Source: Allomuricauda sp. (lineage in GTDB: Bacteria > Bacteroidota > Bacteroidia > Flavobacteriales > Flavobacteriaceae). From it: a DNA stretch of 64,000 nt. The stretch is from contig RHLF01000001.1 of assembly GCA_003712125.1 (NCBI GenBank), positions 1,302,001 to 1,366,000 of the forward strand, in the 5' to 3' direction. The notes under the pieces were generated by a model. It worked only from the letters and a program-made list of their open reading frames with translations, ran no database searches and was not told the DNA's origin. Shown piece by piece: positions 8,103 through 17,635 of the stretch. Numbering within the stretch: position 1 is the stretch's first letter; each line of letters opens with the position of its first letter. Made by a program: the position numbers and the translations under genes.

Positions 8103-9392
8103 TTGGATAGCTCGCTGTTAATCATAATTGTTTCTCTCTTATTTTCAGCCTTCTTCTCTGGAATGGAGATTGCCTACGTTTCGGCAAATAAAATTCATAT
8201 CGAGATTGAAAAAAAGCAAGAAGGGTTATTGGCCAAGGTTTTGGGTTGGCTAACTGAAAAACCTTCAAAGTTCATCGCCACAATGCTCATCGGTAATAAT
8301 GTGGCGTTGGTTATTTATGGACTTTATATGGGTGACCGTTTGATGAACTGGTTCAGCACGATGATGCCTACGGATTCGAATTTGGTAAACTCTCTGTTGA
8401 CTGATTTTAATCTTTTGTCGCAAACTGTTATTTCGACACTGATCATTTTATTGACTGCCGAATTTTTACCCAAAGTGCTTTTTCAAATCTACTCCAATTC
8501 GCTATTGAAAATATTTGCCATCCCGGCCTATTTTTTCTATCTCCTTTTTTCGGCCATATCTTGGTTTGTTATCAAGGTATCCGATTTTATTTTGAAGACT
8601 TTTTTCAAGACCGAAGGCGATGAGGTACAGCTTTCGTTCACCAAACTAGAATTGGGAGATTACATTTCAGAACAAATGGAATCCATTGAGGAACGTGACG
8701 ATCTAGATTCTGAAATACAAATTTTTCAGAATGCGTTGGAGTTTTCAGAAGTGAAAGCCAGGGAAGTGATGGTTCCCCGCACGGAAATAGCTGCCATTGA
8801 ATTGCATGAAACTCCGAAAAACCTCGCAAAACTCTTTACGGAAACTGGGTATACCAAAATCCTGGTTTATAAGGAAAGCATTGATGATATTATTGGTTAT
8901 GTGCATTCCTTTGAACTATTCAAAAAGCCAAAAACGGTAAAAAGCGTACTCCTGCCCGTAGAATTCGTGCCCGAGACCATGTATATACATGACATTCTAA
9001 ACGTTCTAACCAAAAAAAGGAAAAGTATTGCCGTAGTCTTGGATGAGTATGGGGGTACCTCGGGTATCATGACCGTTGAGGATATCGTAGAGGAACTTTT
9101 TGGAGAGATTGAAGATGAGCATGATAACACCGATCTTATCGAAGAACAAATTGACGACGCCAATTTTATGTTCTCGGCACGACTCGAAGTAGACTATGTT
9201 AATGAGAACTACAGACTACAACTGCCCGAGGGTGATGAATTCGAAACCTTGGGAGGACTTATCATGAATGAGACTGGAGAAATACCGGAACATGGTACTG
9301 AAATACGCATTGGCAATTTTGGTTTTAAAATTTTAGAGGTCTCCAATACTAAAATCGACTTGGTAAGCCTTGAACTTCTCGATGCCGATTAA
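8103..9392 (+). CDS. CNNM/CorB-type membrane protein with CBS and CorC/HlyC domains
   Basis: A 429-residue 'hemolysin family' protein. Domains in order: DUF21/CNNM membrane domain (about 1-185, starting LLFSAFFSGMEIAYVSA), a CBS pair (about 205-330, with VMVPRTEI and LDEYGGTSGIMT), and a CorC_HlyC domain (about 345-425, ending near GFKILEV). Relatives export or regulate Mg2+ and bind nucleotide through the CBS pair. It also resembles gliding protein GldE, but the neighbours are not gldD, so I do not use that name. The start is TTG at 8103; no in-frame ATG occurs before the conserved first helix. Confidence 0.85.
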   Translation: MDSSLLIIIVSLLFSAFFSGMEIAYVSANKIHIEIEKKQEGLLAKVLGWLTEKPSKFIATMLIGNNVALVIYGLYMGDRLMNWFSTMMPTDSNLVNSLLTDFNLLSQTVISTLIILLTAEFLPKVLFQIYSNSLLKIFAIPAYFFYLLFSAISWFVIKVSDFILKTFFKTEGDEVQLSFTKLELGDYISEQMESIEERDDLDSEIQIFQNALEFSEVKAREVMVPRTEIAAIELHETPKNLAKLFTETGYTKILVYKESIDDIIGYVHSFELFKKPKTVKSVLLPVEFVPETMYIHDILNVLTKKRKSIAVVLDEYGGTSGIMTVEDIVEELFGEIEDEHDNTDLIEEQIDDANFMFSARLEVDYVNENYRLQLPEGDEFETLGGLIMNETGEIPEHGTEIRIGNFGFKILEVSNTKIDLVSLELLDAD

Positions 9393-9479
9393 GTGCTTCT
9401 TACCCTATATTTTACCTTTCTTATTTGAAAAGAAAATGGTAATTTCGCCCACTCATTTTACACGATTAAATACACATAA

Positions 9480-11600
9480 ATGGCAATTTTAGAGAATATT
9501 AGAAAGCGAACTACGGTTTTGATTTTAATAATCGGTATGGCCTTGTTCGCATTTGTAATATCAGGGATTTTCACTGGCAATGATTTCGGAGGAACAAAAG
9601 TTGGTTCTGCCGTGGCCGAAGTGAATGGAGATGACATTTCAATTGATGACTTTAGGCAACAAGTGGAAAATGCCTCACGCAGGTTTGGTCCGAATATGTC
9701 CTCAACACAATTGGTGAATACGGTTTACGAGCAAGAAATTCGAAAAGCCCTTTTGGAGCAGCAGTTCGATAAACTTGGGATTAATATAGAGAGCGACCAA
9801 ATTGTGGATTATGTAAAAACTTCAGGGTATGCTCAAATTCCTGATTTTCAAGATGAAAATGGAATTTTCAACCCAGAAATTTTCAAGGCTGCCATCGCAG
9901 ATTGGAAAGTAAATGACCCCTTGCGCTATGATGCTTGGTTACAGGATGAAGTTGCTATCATGCAAGCCGCCAAGGAACAGATGTACTTTAATTTGATCAA
10001 GGCCGGAATTGGGGCCACTTTGACTGAGGGCCAGTTTGATTACGAATTGGCCAATGAAAAATTGGATTTACAGTTTGTTAGGGTTCCTTTTAACTCGATT
10101 CCTGATAGTACCATACAAGTTTCGAAAGAAGAGATTGCAGCCTATGTAAAAGATCATCCGGAAGAATACAAACAAGATAAGGCGCGCGATGTACGCTTTG
10201 TGTTCTTTGAAGAAAAGCCTTCATTGGATGATGAAACTGCGGTAAAAGATGCCGTAACCCAATTACTTGATAACACTGTTGAGTACAATTCTGGAACCGA
10301 TCAAAACGATACCATCGCCGGTTTCAGGTCAACTAATGACATGGCTGCCTTTTTGGATCGAAACTCAGATTCAAAGTATGACACCATTTATAAAGCTAAA
10401 AACGAACTTCCTGCAATTGTTGCAGATTCTTTGATGGCCCTTTCGGTCAACGAGGTCTACGGTCCGTATCGCGACGGAGATTTCTTTAAGATTTCAAGAA
10501 TGATGGCCAAAAAGCCAAATGGCAATGTTAAGGCAAGTCATATCTTGTTTGCATATGAAGGTGCCACAAGGGCAAATCCTGAGATTACCAGAACAAAGGA
10601 GGAAGCTGAGGAAGAAGCCAAAAGAATATTGGTTGAAGCATTAAAGGATGGCGCTGATTTTACAGCCCTTGCCAGAGATAATTCAGACGGACCTTCCGCG
10701 CCACGTGGAGGTGATTTGGGTTATTTTCAAGAGGGAATTATGGCAGATGAATTCAACGATTTTTGCTTCAACAATCCTGTGGGTAAAATCGATTTGGTCG
10801 AAACCGAATTTGGTTTCCATATCATTAAAGTGGATGACAAGCAAGATATTGTAAGGGTGGCCACCTTGGCGAGGGAAATTGAACCTTCAGAGGAAACCAT
10901 CAATACCTTATTTACCGATGCCACCAAGTTTGAAATGGAATCTACAGAGGCCGAGGCTGAGCAGTTTGCCGATATCGCAAGAGAAGGAGAGCTTACTGTT
11001 AGACCGGTTAATAAGATTAAAGAAATGGATGAAAACCTTCCCGGTCTCTCTTCGCAGCGAGGAATTGTACAATGGGCCTTTAATGAAGATACCGAAGTGG
11101 GTGCCATCAAAAGATTTGATTTGGCTGAAGGTTATGCGGTGGTACAACTGACAAAAAAATACAACGAAGGACCTATGTCTCCTGAAGATGCCTCAGCCGA
11201 TGTGTTGCGCATCTTGCGAAGGGAAAAGAAGGCGGCACAAATTATCTCCGCAAATCAGGGAAAATCGTTGGACGATTTTGCCAGAGACAACAATGTGACT
11301 GTTTCCACTGCTTCAGCAATTACAAGGAAAGCCCCAACACTTCCAGGTGCAGGCCGCGAACCATTGGTAGTGGGTACGGCCTTTACGGTTGCCGAAGGTT
11401 CAGAATCTGGATTTATTGAAGGGCAATCAGGGGTTTATAAGGTCAAAGTGACGGGTAAGACTGAATCGGTCAAGTTGAACAACTATTCAACCTATGCGAA
11501 AGATTTGATCACCACCAATGCGAATCGAGTGAATGGCTCGGTGTACAATGCCTTGAAAGACGGTGCTGATATAGAAGATAAAAGGGCGACTTTTTATTAA
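9480..11600 (+). CDS. Membrane-anchored periplasmic peptidyl-prolyl isomerase (PpiD/SurA-like)
   Basis: A 706-residue PpiD-like chaperone. One N-terminal membrane anchor (VLILIIGMALFAFVISGIF, residues 13-31) is followed by a SurA-type N-terminal chaperone region, a parvulin domain at about residues 350-450 (VKASHILFAYEG, then DNSDGPSAPRGGDLGYF and ETEFGFHIIKV), and a further helical and rotamase-like part. It should assist folding of exported and outer-membrane proteins near the Sec translocon. The start gives the family-typical MAILENIRKR. It follows the CNNM gene by 87 nt and ends in a 4-nt stop overlap (TTAA) with the convergent GHMP kinase. Confidence 0.88.
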   Translation: MAILENIRKRTTVLILIIGMALFAFVISGIFTGNDFGGTKVGSAVAEVNGDDISIDDFRQQVENASRRFGPNMSSTQLVNTVYEQEIRKALLEQQFDKLGINIESDQIVDYVKTSGYAQIPDFQDENGIFNPEIFKAAIADWKVNDPLRYDAWLQDEVAIMQAAKEQMYFNLIKAGIGATLTEGQFDYELANEKLDLQFVRVPFNSIPDSTIQVSKEEIAAYVKDHPEEYKQDKARDVRFVFFEEKPSLDDETAVKDAVTQLLDNTVEYNSGTDQNDTIAGFRSTNDMAAFLDRNSDSKYDTIYKAKNELPAIVADSLMALSVNEVYGPYRDGDFFKISRMMAKKPNGNVKASHILFAYEGATRANPEITRTKEEAEEEAKRILVEALKDGADFTALARDNSDGPSAPRGGDLGYFQEGIMADEFNDFCFNNPVGKIDLVETEFGFHIIKVDDKQDIVRVATLAREIEPSEETINTLFTDATKFEMESTEAEAEQFADIAREGELTVRPVNKIKEMDENLPGLSSQRGIVQWAFNEDTEVGAIKRFDLAEGYAVVQLTKKYNEGPMSPEDASADVLRILRREKKAAQIISANQGKSLDDFARDNNVTVSTASAITRKAPTLPGAGREPLVVGTAFTVAEGSESGFIEGQSGVYKVKVTGKTESVKLNNYSTYAKDLITTNANRVNGSVYNALKDGADIEDKRATFY

Positions 11601-12511
11601 GAATTCAAAATCATTTCTTGATACGGAATAACCGTAGTAAAACCCCTGGCTTTGAAATAGTCAGGGGTTTTTTCATTTCCCGTGACCAAAACAAAGTCAC
11701 CTCCCCAGCCCCCTAGGCTTTTTATGGCCCCAAAATAGTCCTTGAATTTTTCTTTGATGGGTTCCATTTCAAGAACTTCAGAAAGCAAGCGTTCGTGAGC
11801 TACAATTAGTGATTCAAGTGCATCAACTCCCTCGGCAAGTAGCATTTTTTCCGTAATGCTGGTGATTTTGGCTACCAATGTAGTCTTGTCGAATTGTTTG
11901 TTGCGGTAATTGGCTATCGCCTTACGGCTATCCTGTTTTTTGTTTAAGTGTATAAAATACAGTTCCTCTTTATAAGGAGGATCAAAGACTGTGGGCGTTA
12001 CCATGGGTTTCCCTGAATTCAATTGGTATAAAATCGGTGTGTCATGTTGTGCACAAGAGATGTCGTATCCGCTACCTCCAAAAGAATTCCAAAGCAACTC
12101 GTGGGCGTCTACCGAGGCCCACTGCGCTATATTGTTGATCAGCGTTGATGAACTCCCCAATCCCCAATCCGTCGGAAAACCCAACTTTGTCTCTATAGAA
12201 TAACCTTGGGAATTACCCAAAAATGTTGGATTGAGTTTCTTGGCCCCGAGAAGTATCTGTTTTAGCTTTTCGGCTTTTTCTTTATCTGAGAATGCCCTTA
12301 ATTTCAATGTGGGCAATTCATATGCTGCCTTGAACCAAGTCTCCCCTTTTTCATCAATACTTGCCCAGGACAGTGTTTCAGTCGGTAATTCAACAACATG
12401 TAAGGATTGTCCGAATCGGGTCGGTAACGCCAAGCCTTTGGCCCCGTCTAAAATGACATATTCTCCACTTAGCAAAAGCTTGCCGTTGCTGTAATACGTT
12501 TGTGCGTTCAA
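11597..12511 (-). CDS. GYDIA-family GHMP kinase (mevalonate pathway)
   Basis: A 304-residue small-molecule kinase of the GHMP superfamily, Bacteroidota GYDIA type. The N-terminal strand KLLLSGEYVILDGA, the phosphate loop GLGSSSTL near residue 115 and the family name motif as SGYDISCA near 145 are present. It most likely phosphorylates mevalonate or phosphomevalonate; which of the two cannot be told. The start is TTG at 12511, embedded as TTGA in the stop of the HMG-CoA reductase gene, a 4-nt overlap that implies coupled translation. No ATG occurs before the core fold. The adjacent reductase supports the isoprenoid assignment. Confidence 0.85.
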   Translation of the reverse strand: MNAQTYYSNGKLLLSGEYVILDGAKGLALPTRFGQSLHVVELPTETLSWASIDEKGETWFKAAYELPTLKLRAFSDKEKAEKLKQILLGAKKLNPTFLGNSQGYSIETKLGFPTDWGLGSSSTLINNIAQWASVDAHELLWNSFGGSGYDISCAQHDTPILYQLNSGKPMVTPTVFDPPYKEELYFIHLNKKQDSRKAIANYRNKQFDKTTLVAKITSITEKMLLAEGVDALESLIVAHERLLSEVLEMEPIKEKFKDYFGAIKSLGGWGGDFVLVTGNEKTPDYFKARGFTTVIPYQEMILNS

Positions 12512-13806
12512 CCTTTTTTAATGTTTTGAAGGGCTTCTTTAACAGCGGCATTGTTGACCGTTTTGTCTTTAAAATAGGTGATCAATTCCTTTTTTTCCAA
12601 CTCACTGGCGCCCATTTGGTTCAAAAGATTCATTAAGTGCATCTTCATATGCCCTTTTTGTATACCTGTGGTAACCAGGGATCTCAGGGCAGCAAAATTT
12701 TGGGCCAGACCTGCTACGGCAACAATGCGCATTAATTGTTCGGCAGAAGGTTTTTGAAGAATTTCAAGAGCCAATTTTACCATGGGATGCAATGAAGTTA
12801 AACCCCCAACCGTGCCCAGGGCCAAGGGAAGCTCAATCCAAAAACGAAACTGGTCACCGCGAATCTCCGCATGGGTCAAACTCGAATAACTTCCATCCTT
12901 CGAGGCATAGGCATGTACCCCGGCTTCAACCGCTCTAAAATCGTTTCCGGTTGCCAAGACTAAGGCATCGACCCCATTCATAACCCCTTTATTGTGGGTC
13001 ACTGCCCGGTGCGGATCGGATTTTGCAATGGCTATGGCGTTGATGAACTTTTTTGAAAACTCTTGCCCTGAAACACCGTCTATATTCAATTGTTCCATCG
13101 AACAACTCGCCTCGGCCCGAACCAAACAATTGGGCACATAATTGCTTAATATACTCATGGTGACCTCGATTTCAATTCCTTGGGCAGCTGCCTGCCGCTC
13201 TAGAGTCTTGGCAAATTCTTCAAGACAGGAATTAATAAAATTGGCACCCATGGCATCCAATGTTTCAAAAGTGCAGTGCAATTGGTAGTAATTTGCCAAT
13301 TCGCCAGTTTTATCCCTTAATTCAATCGAGGAGATTCCTCCTCCCCTTTTACGCATACTTTGGGTGATATCGGAAACATTCTCAATTAATTCGTTTTTGA
13401 TATCAAGGAAAAAGGACTGTAGTTTTTCTTTTTGTCCGGTATAAAAAAAGTGGACTTGTCCAACTTTTTCAGTTCCTACAATTGTGGTTTTAAACCCACC
13501 CCTATCCAACCAAAATTTGGCGGCTTTACCAGCAGCGGCTACAACCGAGCTTTCTTCAATGACCATGGGCAAAACATGCAAGTTGCCATCAATCAAAAAA
13601 TTAGGCGCTACCGCAAATGGAAGGTAATAATTAGAAAGGGTGTTCTCAATAAACTCATCATGCACTTTTTGCACTTTGGAATCTGAATTCCAATAGCGTT
13701 CTAAGAGTATTTTGGCGTTTTTTGGGTCTTTTGTATAGTTCTGTGCGACCCAATCTATTTTGTCTTCTTTTGAGAATTTTGAGAATCCTACAACGGGTTG
13801 ATGCAT
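12508..13806 (-). CDS. Hydroxymethylglutaryl-CoA reductase, class II
   Basis: A 432-residue reductase that makes mevalonate from HMG-CoA. Class II features are the N-terminal NYYLPFAVAPNFLIDG, VIEESSVVAAAGKAA (catalytic Glu), NKGVMNGVDALVLATGNDFR (catalytic Lys and Asp region) and a C-terminal His-containing helix (KGHMKMHL). There is no membrane domain, in contrast to eukaryotic class I enzymes. 'Degradative' in the family name refers to the Pseudomonas prototype; the GHMP kinase next to it points to synthesis here. A -7 element lies just upstream on the minus strand (13824-13831). Confidence 0.92.
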   Translation of the reverse strand: MHQPVVGFSKFSKEDKIDWVAQNYTKDPKNAKILLERYWNSDSKVQKVHDEFIENTLSNYYLPFAVAPNFLIDGNLHVLPMVIEESSVVAAAGKAAKFWLDRGGFKTTIVGTEKVGQVHFFYTGQKEKLQSFFLDIKNELIENVSDITQSMRKRGGGISSIELRDKTGELANYYQLHCTFETLDAMGANFINSCLEEFAKTLERQAAAQGIEIEVTMSILSNYVPNCLVRAEASCSMEQLNIDGVSGQEFSKKFINAIAIAKSDPHRAVTHNKGVMNGVDALVLATGNDFRAVEAGVHAYASKDGSYSSLTHAEIRGDQFRFWIELPLALGTVGGLTSLHPMVKLALEILQKPSAEQLMRIVAVAGLAQNFAALRSLVTTGIQKGHMKMHLMNLLNQMGASELEKKELITYFKDKTVNNAAVKEALQNIKKG

Positions 13807-13823
13807 AGCAATGGTTCAGTGCC

Positions 13824-13831
13824 CAAATATA
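13824..13831 (-). promoter_or_regulatory. -7 element of the HMG-CoA reductase operon
   Basis: On the minus strand TATATTTG matches TAnnTTTG and ends 17 nt before the ATG at 13806, predicting a leader of only about 11 nt. No clear -33 TTTG is seen at 17-23 nt upstream. Confidence 0.5.
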
Positions 13832-13927
13832 ATGATAAAGGGAGTTGTGGTGTGATTCTTGTTAGCTACCTTACGTATTCGAAAAATTATTGGTAAACTT
13901 GAAAGTTTTTAATTAAAATTTTACCTC

Positions 13928-16087
13928 ATGTTGAAACGGTTGCTTTCTGTGGTATTTGTACTCTGTTTGGTGGGTGCCAATGTTGCACAGGAAAAAAAGA
14001 TCACCCTCGAAGAAATTTGGGGCGGTGAGTTTAGGGCTCAATATATGGACGTACTCCGATCCATGAAAGATGGGAAGCACTACACCATTTTAAATCGCAC
14101 AAGAAACCCGAGAGGGGTGCAAATTGATAAATATGACTACACGACGCAGGAAAAGGTGGCAACCTTAGTGGCTTCTTCTGAAGAAGTTCCTATTTTCTCA
14201 TCGTATGAGTTTAGTGATGATGAATCAAAAATTATACTGGCCACCCAAGTGGAGGCTATTTTTAGGCGTTCAAGGTTAGGGGTCTATTACATCTATGATG
14301 TAGCTTCAAAATCGATTACCCAAATCACTGCTGATAAGATTCAAGAACCTGAATTATCGCCTGATGGTTCAAAAGTGGCCTATGCCTTTGAAAATAATCT
14401 GTATTTGAAGGATCTGAAATCTGGAGAAACCAAACAGATGACCAGTGACGGTCTTTATGGAAGTATAATTAATGGTATTACAGATTGGGTGTATGAGGAA
14501 GAATTTGCCTTCGTGCAGGCCTTTGAATGGAACAGTGACGGCTCCAAAATCGCTTTTTTACGTTTTGATGAGACCAATGTACCACATTTTTCAATGGATG
14601 TTTATGGTACAGATTTATACCCTTATCCGTATGAGTTTAAATACCCAAAGGCAGGCGAAGAAAATGCCAAGGTGAGCTTGCATATGTTTGATGTGGAATC
14701 TGGGCAAACCTCGGCCATTGATTTGGGCGGGGCGTATTACATTCCTCGGATTAAATGGATGAACAATCCAAACTTCCTAAGTGTTCAAACCATCAACCGC
14801 CATCAGAACCATCTAACCCTTCATCAGGTGGATGCTGCAAAGAATACGGTTGCTGTCTTGCTAGAGGAAAAAGATGATGCCTATGTCGACATTCACGACA
14901 ATCTAACTTTTTTAACGGATGACAGCTTCATTTGGACTAGTGAAAAGGATGGGTATAACCATTTATACCTTCACAATGAAGATGGGAGCCTTAAAAATCA
15001 AATTACTAAAGGATCTTGGGAGGTGACCAATTATTATGGCTATGACCAAGCTCATGATAGAATCTTTTACCAATCGGTTGAAAATGGTTCCATAAATCGG
15101 GATGTATACAGTGTTTCGAGTGCAGGAAAAAATAAAAAAAGACTTTCAACCAAAGAGGGGAACAATGGAGCTGCATTCAGTTCCGATTACTCGTATTTCA
15201 TCAATACATTTTCGAATGCAACAACACCTCCAGAATTTACCCTTCACAAAGCTTCAAATGGAAAATTGCTAAAGGAAATTAAGGATAACCAGGCGCTAGC
15301 GGATAAGCTGAATGCTTATGAAATGGTACCCAAAGAGTTTTCAACCCTTCAGATCAATGGTAATGAGCTGAACATGTGGATGATCAAACCTAAAGACTTT
15401 GACCCAAGTAAAAAGTACCCTCTTTTATTGTACCAGTACAGTGGCCCGGGTTCTCAAAGCGTCGCCAACCGCTGGAACGGATCCAATGACTATTGGTACC
15501 AATTATTGGCTTCAGAAGGTTATATAGTGGCCTGTGTTGACGGACGCGGCACGGGACTCAAGGGGCGCGATTTCAAAAAAGTAACCTATTTGAACTTGGT
15601 CAAATACGAGACTGAAGATCAAATAGCCGCAGCGAAGAAGTTAAGTGCATTGCCTTATATTGATGCAAACAGAACCGGAATATGGGGATGGAGTTTCGGT
15701 GGGCATATGAGCACCAATTGCCTGCTCAAGGGAAATGACGTTTTTGAAATGGCCATAGCAGTGGCCCCAGTGACCAGCTGGCGCTTTTATGATACGATTT
15801 ATACCGAGCGCTTTATGCGAACCCCCCAGGAGAACCCCGAAGGCTACGATAATGAGTCGCCCTTCAACTATCCTGAATTGTTGAAAGGAAAATATCTATT
15901 GGTTCATGGTTCTGGTGATGATAATGTACACGTGCAGAACACCATGCGTATGATCGAGGCTTTGGTGCAAGCGAACAAATCTTTCGATTGGGCCATTTAC
16001 CCCGATAAGAACCACGGTATTTATGGCGGTAATACGCGATTGCATTTATATACCAAAATGACCAATTTTATTAAAGAAAATTTATAA
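13928..16087 (+). CDS. Dipeptidyl peptidase IV, S9 family
   Basis: A 719-residue secreted serine peptidase that removes X-Pro or X-Ala dipeptides from peptide N-termini. A signal peptide (LLSVVFVLCLVGANVAQ) precedes an eight-bladed propeller with the DPP IV substrate-binding motif TDWVYEEEF near residue 182 (double Glu), and an alpha/beta-hydrolase domain with GWSFGG (Ser589), SGDDNVH (Asp near 665) and KNHGIYG (His near 698). Length and motif order match bacterial DPP IV. A POT-family peptide importer follows by 15 nt, so the pair looks like a peptide harvesting unit: trim outside the inner membrane, then import. Confidence 0.93.
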   Translation: MLKRLLSVVFVLCLVGANVAQEKKITLEEIWGGEFRAQYMDVLRSMKDGKHYTILNRTRNPRGVQIDKYDYTTQEKVATLVASSEEVPIFSSYEFSDDESKIILATQVEAIFRRSRLGVYYIYDVASKSITQITADKIQEPELSPDGSKVAYAFENNLYLKDLKSGETKQMTSDGLYGSIINGITDWVYEEEFAFVQAFEWNSDGSKIAFLRFDETNVPHFSMDVYGTDLYPYPYEFKYPKAGEENAKVSLHMFDVESGQTSAIDLGGAYYIPRIKWMNNPNFLSVQTINRHQNHLTLHQVDAAKNTVAVLLEEKDDAYVDIHDNLTFLTDDSFIWTSEKDGYNHLYLHNEDGSLKNQITKGSWEVTNYYGYDQAHDRIFYQSVENGSINRDVYSVSSAGKNKKRLSTKEGNNGAAFSSDYSYFINTFSNATTPPEFTLHKASNGKLLKEIKDNQALADKLNAYEMVPKEFSTLQINGNELNMWMIKPKDFDPSKKYPLLLYQYSGPGSQSVANRWNGSNDYWYQLLASEGYIVACVDGRGTGLKGRDFKKVTYLNLVKYETEDQIAAAKKLSALPYIDANRTGIWGWSFGGHMSTNCLLKGNDVFEMAIAVAPVTSWRFYDTIYTERFMRTPQENPEGYDNESPFNYPELLKGKYLLVHGSGDDNVHVQNTMRMIEALVQANKSFDWAIYPDKNHGIYGGNTRLHLYTKMTNFIKENL

Positions 16088-16102
16088 CCAAACCAACGTA
16101 AC

Positions 16103-17635
16103 ATGTCAGATTCAGTTCAACCAGCCAACCAGAAACAAATTCTAGGCCACCCGCAAGGATTATTCTATTTATTCTTTGCCGAATTATGGGAGCGATTCAG
16201 CTTTTATGGTATGCGGGCCTTGCTCACATTGTATATGGTCAATGTGATTTTTGAAGCCTTGGCTTCAAGAGATTATGCAGCAGCAGCAGTTTATGCTTCT
16301 TATGGTTCTTTAGTGTATGCCTCAACTGTTATTGGTGGCCGTATTTCTGATACCATTCTCGGTATGCGCAGCTCAATTTTTCTGGGCGGTATTTTAATGG
16401 CATTGGGACATTTTGTCTTGGCGATTGAAAACAATACAGCTTTCTTTTTGGCCTTGGCTTTTATCATAGTGGGGAATGGTTTTTTTAAGCCTAATATTTC
16501 AACTTTTGTCGGCACTTTATATAAAGATGGGGATCCAAGAAAAGATTCAGGGTTTACCATTTTTTATATGGGTATCAACATTGGAGGGTTTATATCTCCG
16601 CTACTTTGTGGCTGGTTGGGCGAAACCTATGGATGGCATTATGGGTTTGGTTTGGCGGGTATAGGCATGTTGACAGGCTTGGCTTTTTTCTGGAGTGGTA
16701 TCAAGAAGAATGTCTTTGGAGATGGTGGAAGACCACCAAGCGTAGAAGTGTATGAAAAAAAGGTTATGGGTATCCCACAAAAACATCTCATACCAATCCT
16801 ATCGTTTTTGGCAGCCCCTTTGATCGCTTATTTGTTGTACTCTTATAAATCACTTGGTGAGGAAGGTACCATGCTTGCCGATACCAACATTGTAAATCTC
16901 TTGTTTTACGTTATAGGTATTGCCGTATTGGTTTATATGGCCTACATCATGCTAAAGGCCTCCTTAGATGAGCGCAAAAAGTTGTTTATGGCCCTTTTGA
17001 TTACCTTTTTTATGACCATCTTTTGGGGTTTTCATGAACTGCATGGTAGTGTCATCACCTTGTTCGCAGCCCGAAACGTGGATCTTTCATTGATCAATGC
17101 AAGCCAGACCAATGCCTTGAATTCAATGTTTATTGTCATTTTGTCCATTCCTATTTCTATAATGTGGACCTGGTTGGCAAAGAAAAAATTGAACCCCAGA
17201 ACGCCTTATAAGTTTGGTATGGGGTTATTGCTTGCAGGATTGAGCTTTTATGTGGTTTCCTTAAGTGGGGCAAGTGCCGATGAAAACGGTATGGTGCCTT
17301 TCTCTTATTTATTGGCCTTATATTTTATTATCTCTGTGGGGGAATTGTTCATGTCGCCTGTAGGGCTATCAAAGATTACCGATTTATCACCCAAGCGCAT
17401 TGTGGCCTTCATGATGGGTGTCTGGTTTCTATCTTCCGCTTTTGCCTTCCAAATAGTAGGATTTATTGGCAAACAACTTTCAGTTGAAAGCACAGATAAA
17501 AATGTAGGCGGTTTCGAAACCCTAAATATCTATCTCGATGGTTTCCGTTTGATTGCCATTTATGCACTTGTTGCAGGTGCCGTAGTGATTGTTTTTGGCC
17601 CCTTGATGAAACGTTTGATGGGCAACGTGCACTAA
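16103..17635 (+). CDS. POT-family proton-coupled oligopeptide transporter
   Basis: A 510-residue inner-membrane transporter of the major facilitator superfamily with 12 or more helices. The first helix has the PTR2 signature FFAELWERFSFYGMRALL, which contains the ExxER proton-coupling motif, and the second signature region reads GNGFFKPNISTFVGTLY. It should import di- and tripeptides with protons. It lies 15 nt after the DPP IV gene and is probably cotranscribed, matching product to transporter. Its stop overlaps that of convergent comEC by 4 nt (CTAA). Confidence 0.92.
   Translation: MSDSVQPANQKQILGHPQGLFYLFFAELWERFSFYGMRALLTLYMVNVIFEALASRDYAAAAVYASYGSLVYASTVIGGRISDTILGMRSSIFLGGILMALGHFVLAIENNTAFFLALAFIIVGNGFFKPNISTFVGTLYKDGDPRKDSGFTIFYMGINIGGFISPLLCGWLGETYGWHYGFGLAGIGMLTGLAFFWSGIKKNVFGDGGRPPSVEVYEKKVMGIPQKHLIPILSFLAAPLIAYLLYSYKSLGEEGTMLADTNIVNLLFYVIGIAVLVYMAYIMLKASLDERKKLFMALLITFFMTIFWGFHELHGSVITLFAARNVDLSLINASQTNALNSMFIVILSIPISIMWTWLAKKKLNPRTPYKFGMGLLLAGLSFYVVSLSGASADENGMVPFSYLLALYFIISVGELFMSPVGLSKITDLSPKRIVAFMMGVWFLSSAFAFQIVGFIGKQLSVESTDKNVGGFETLNIYLDGFRLIAIYALVAGAVVIVFGPLMKRLMGNVH

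Noticed and set aside
8103-9392. Naming the CNNM/HlyC protein GldE
   Set aside because: The domain layout is shared by many proteins and the expected neighbour gldD is absent.
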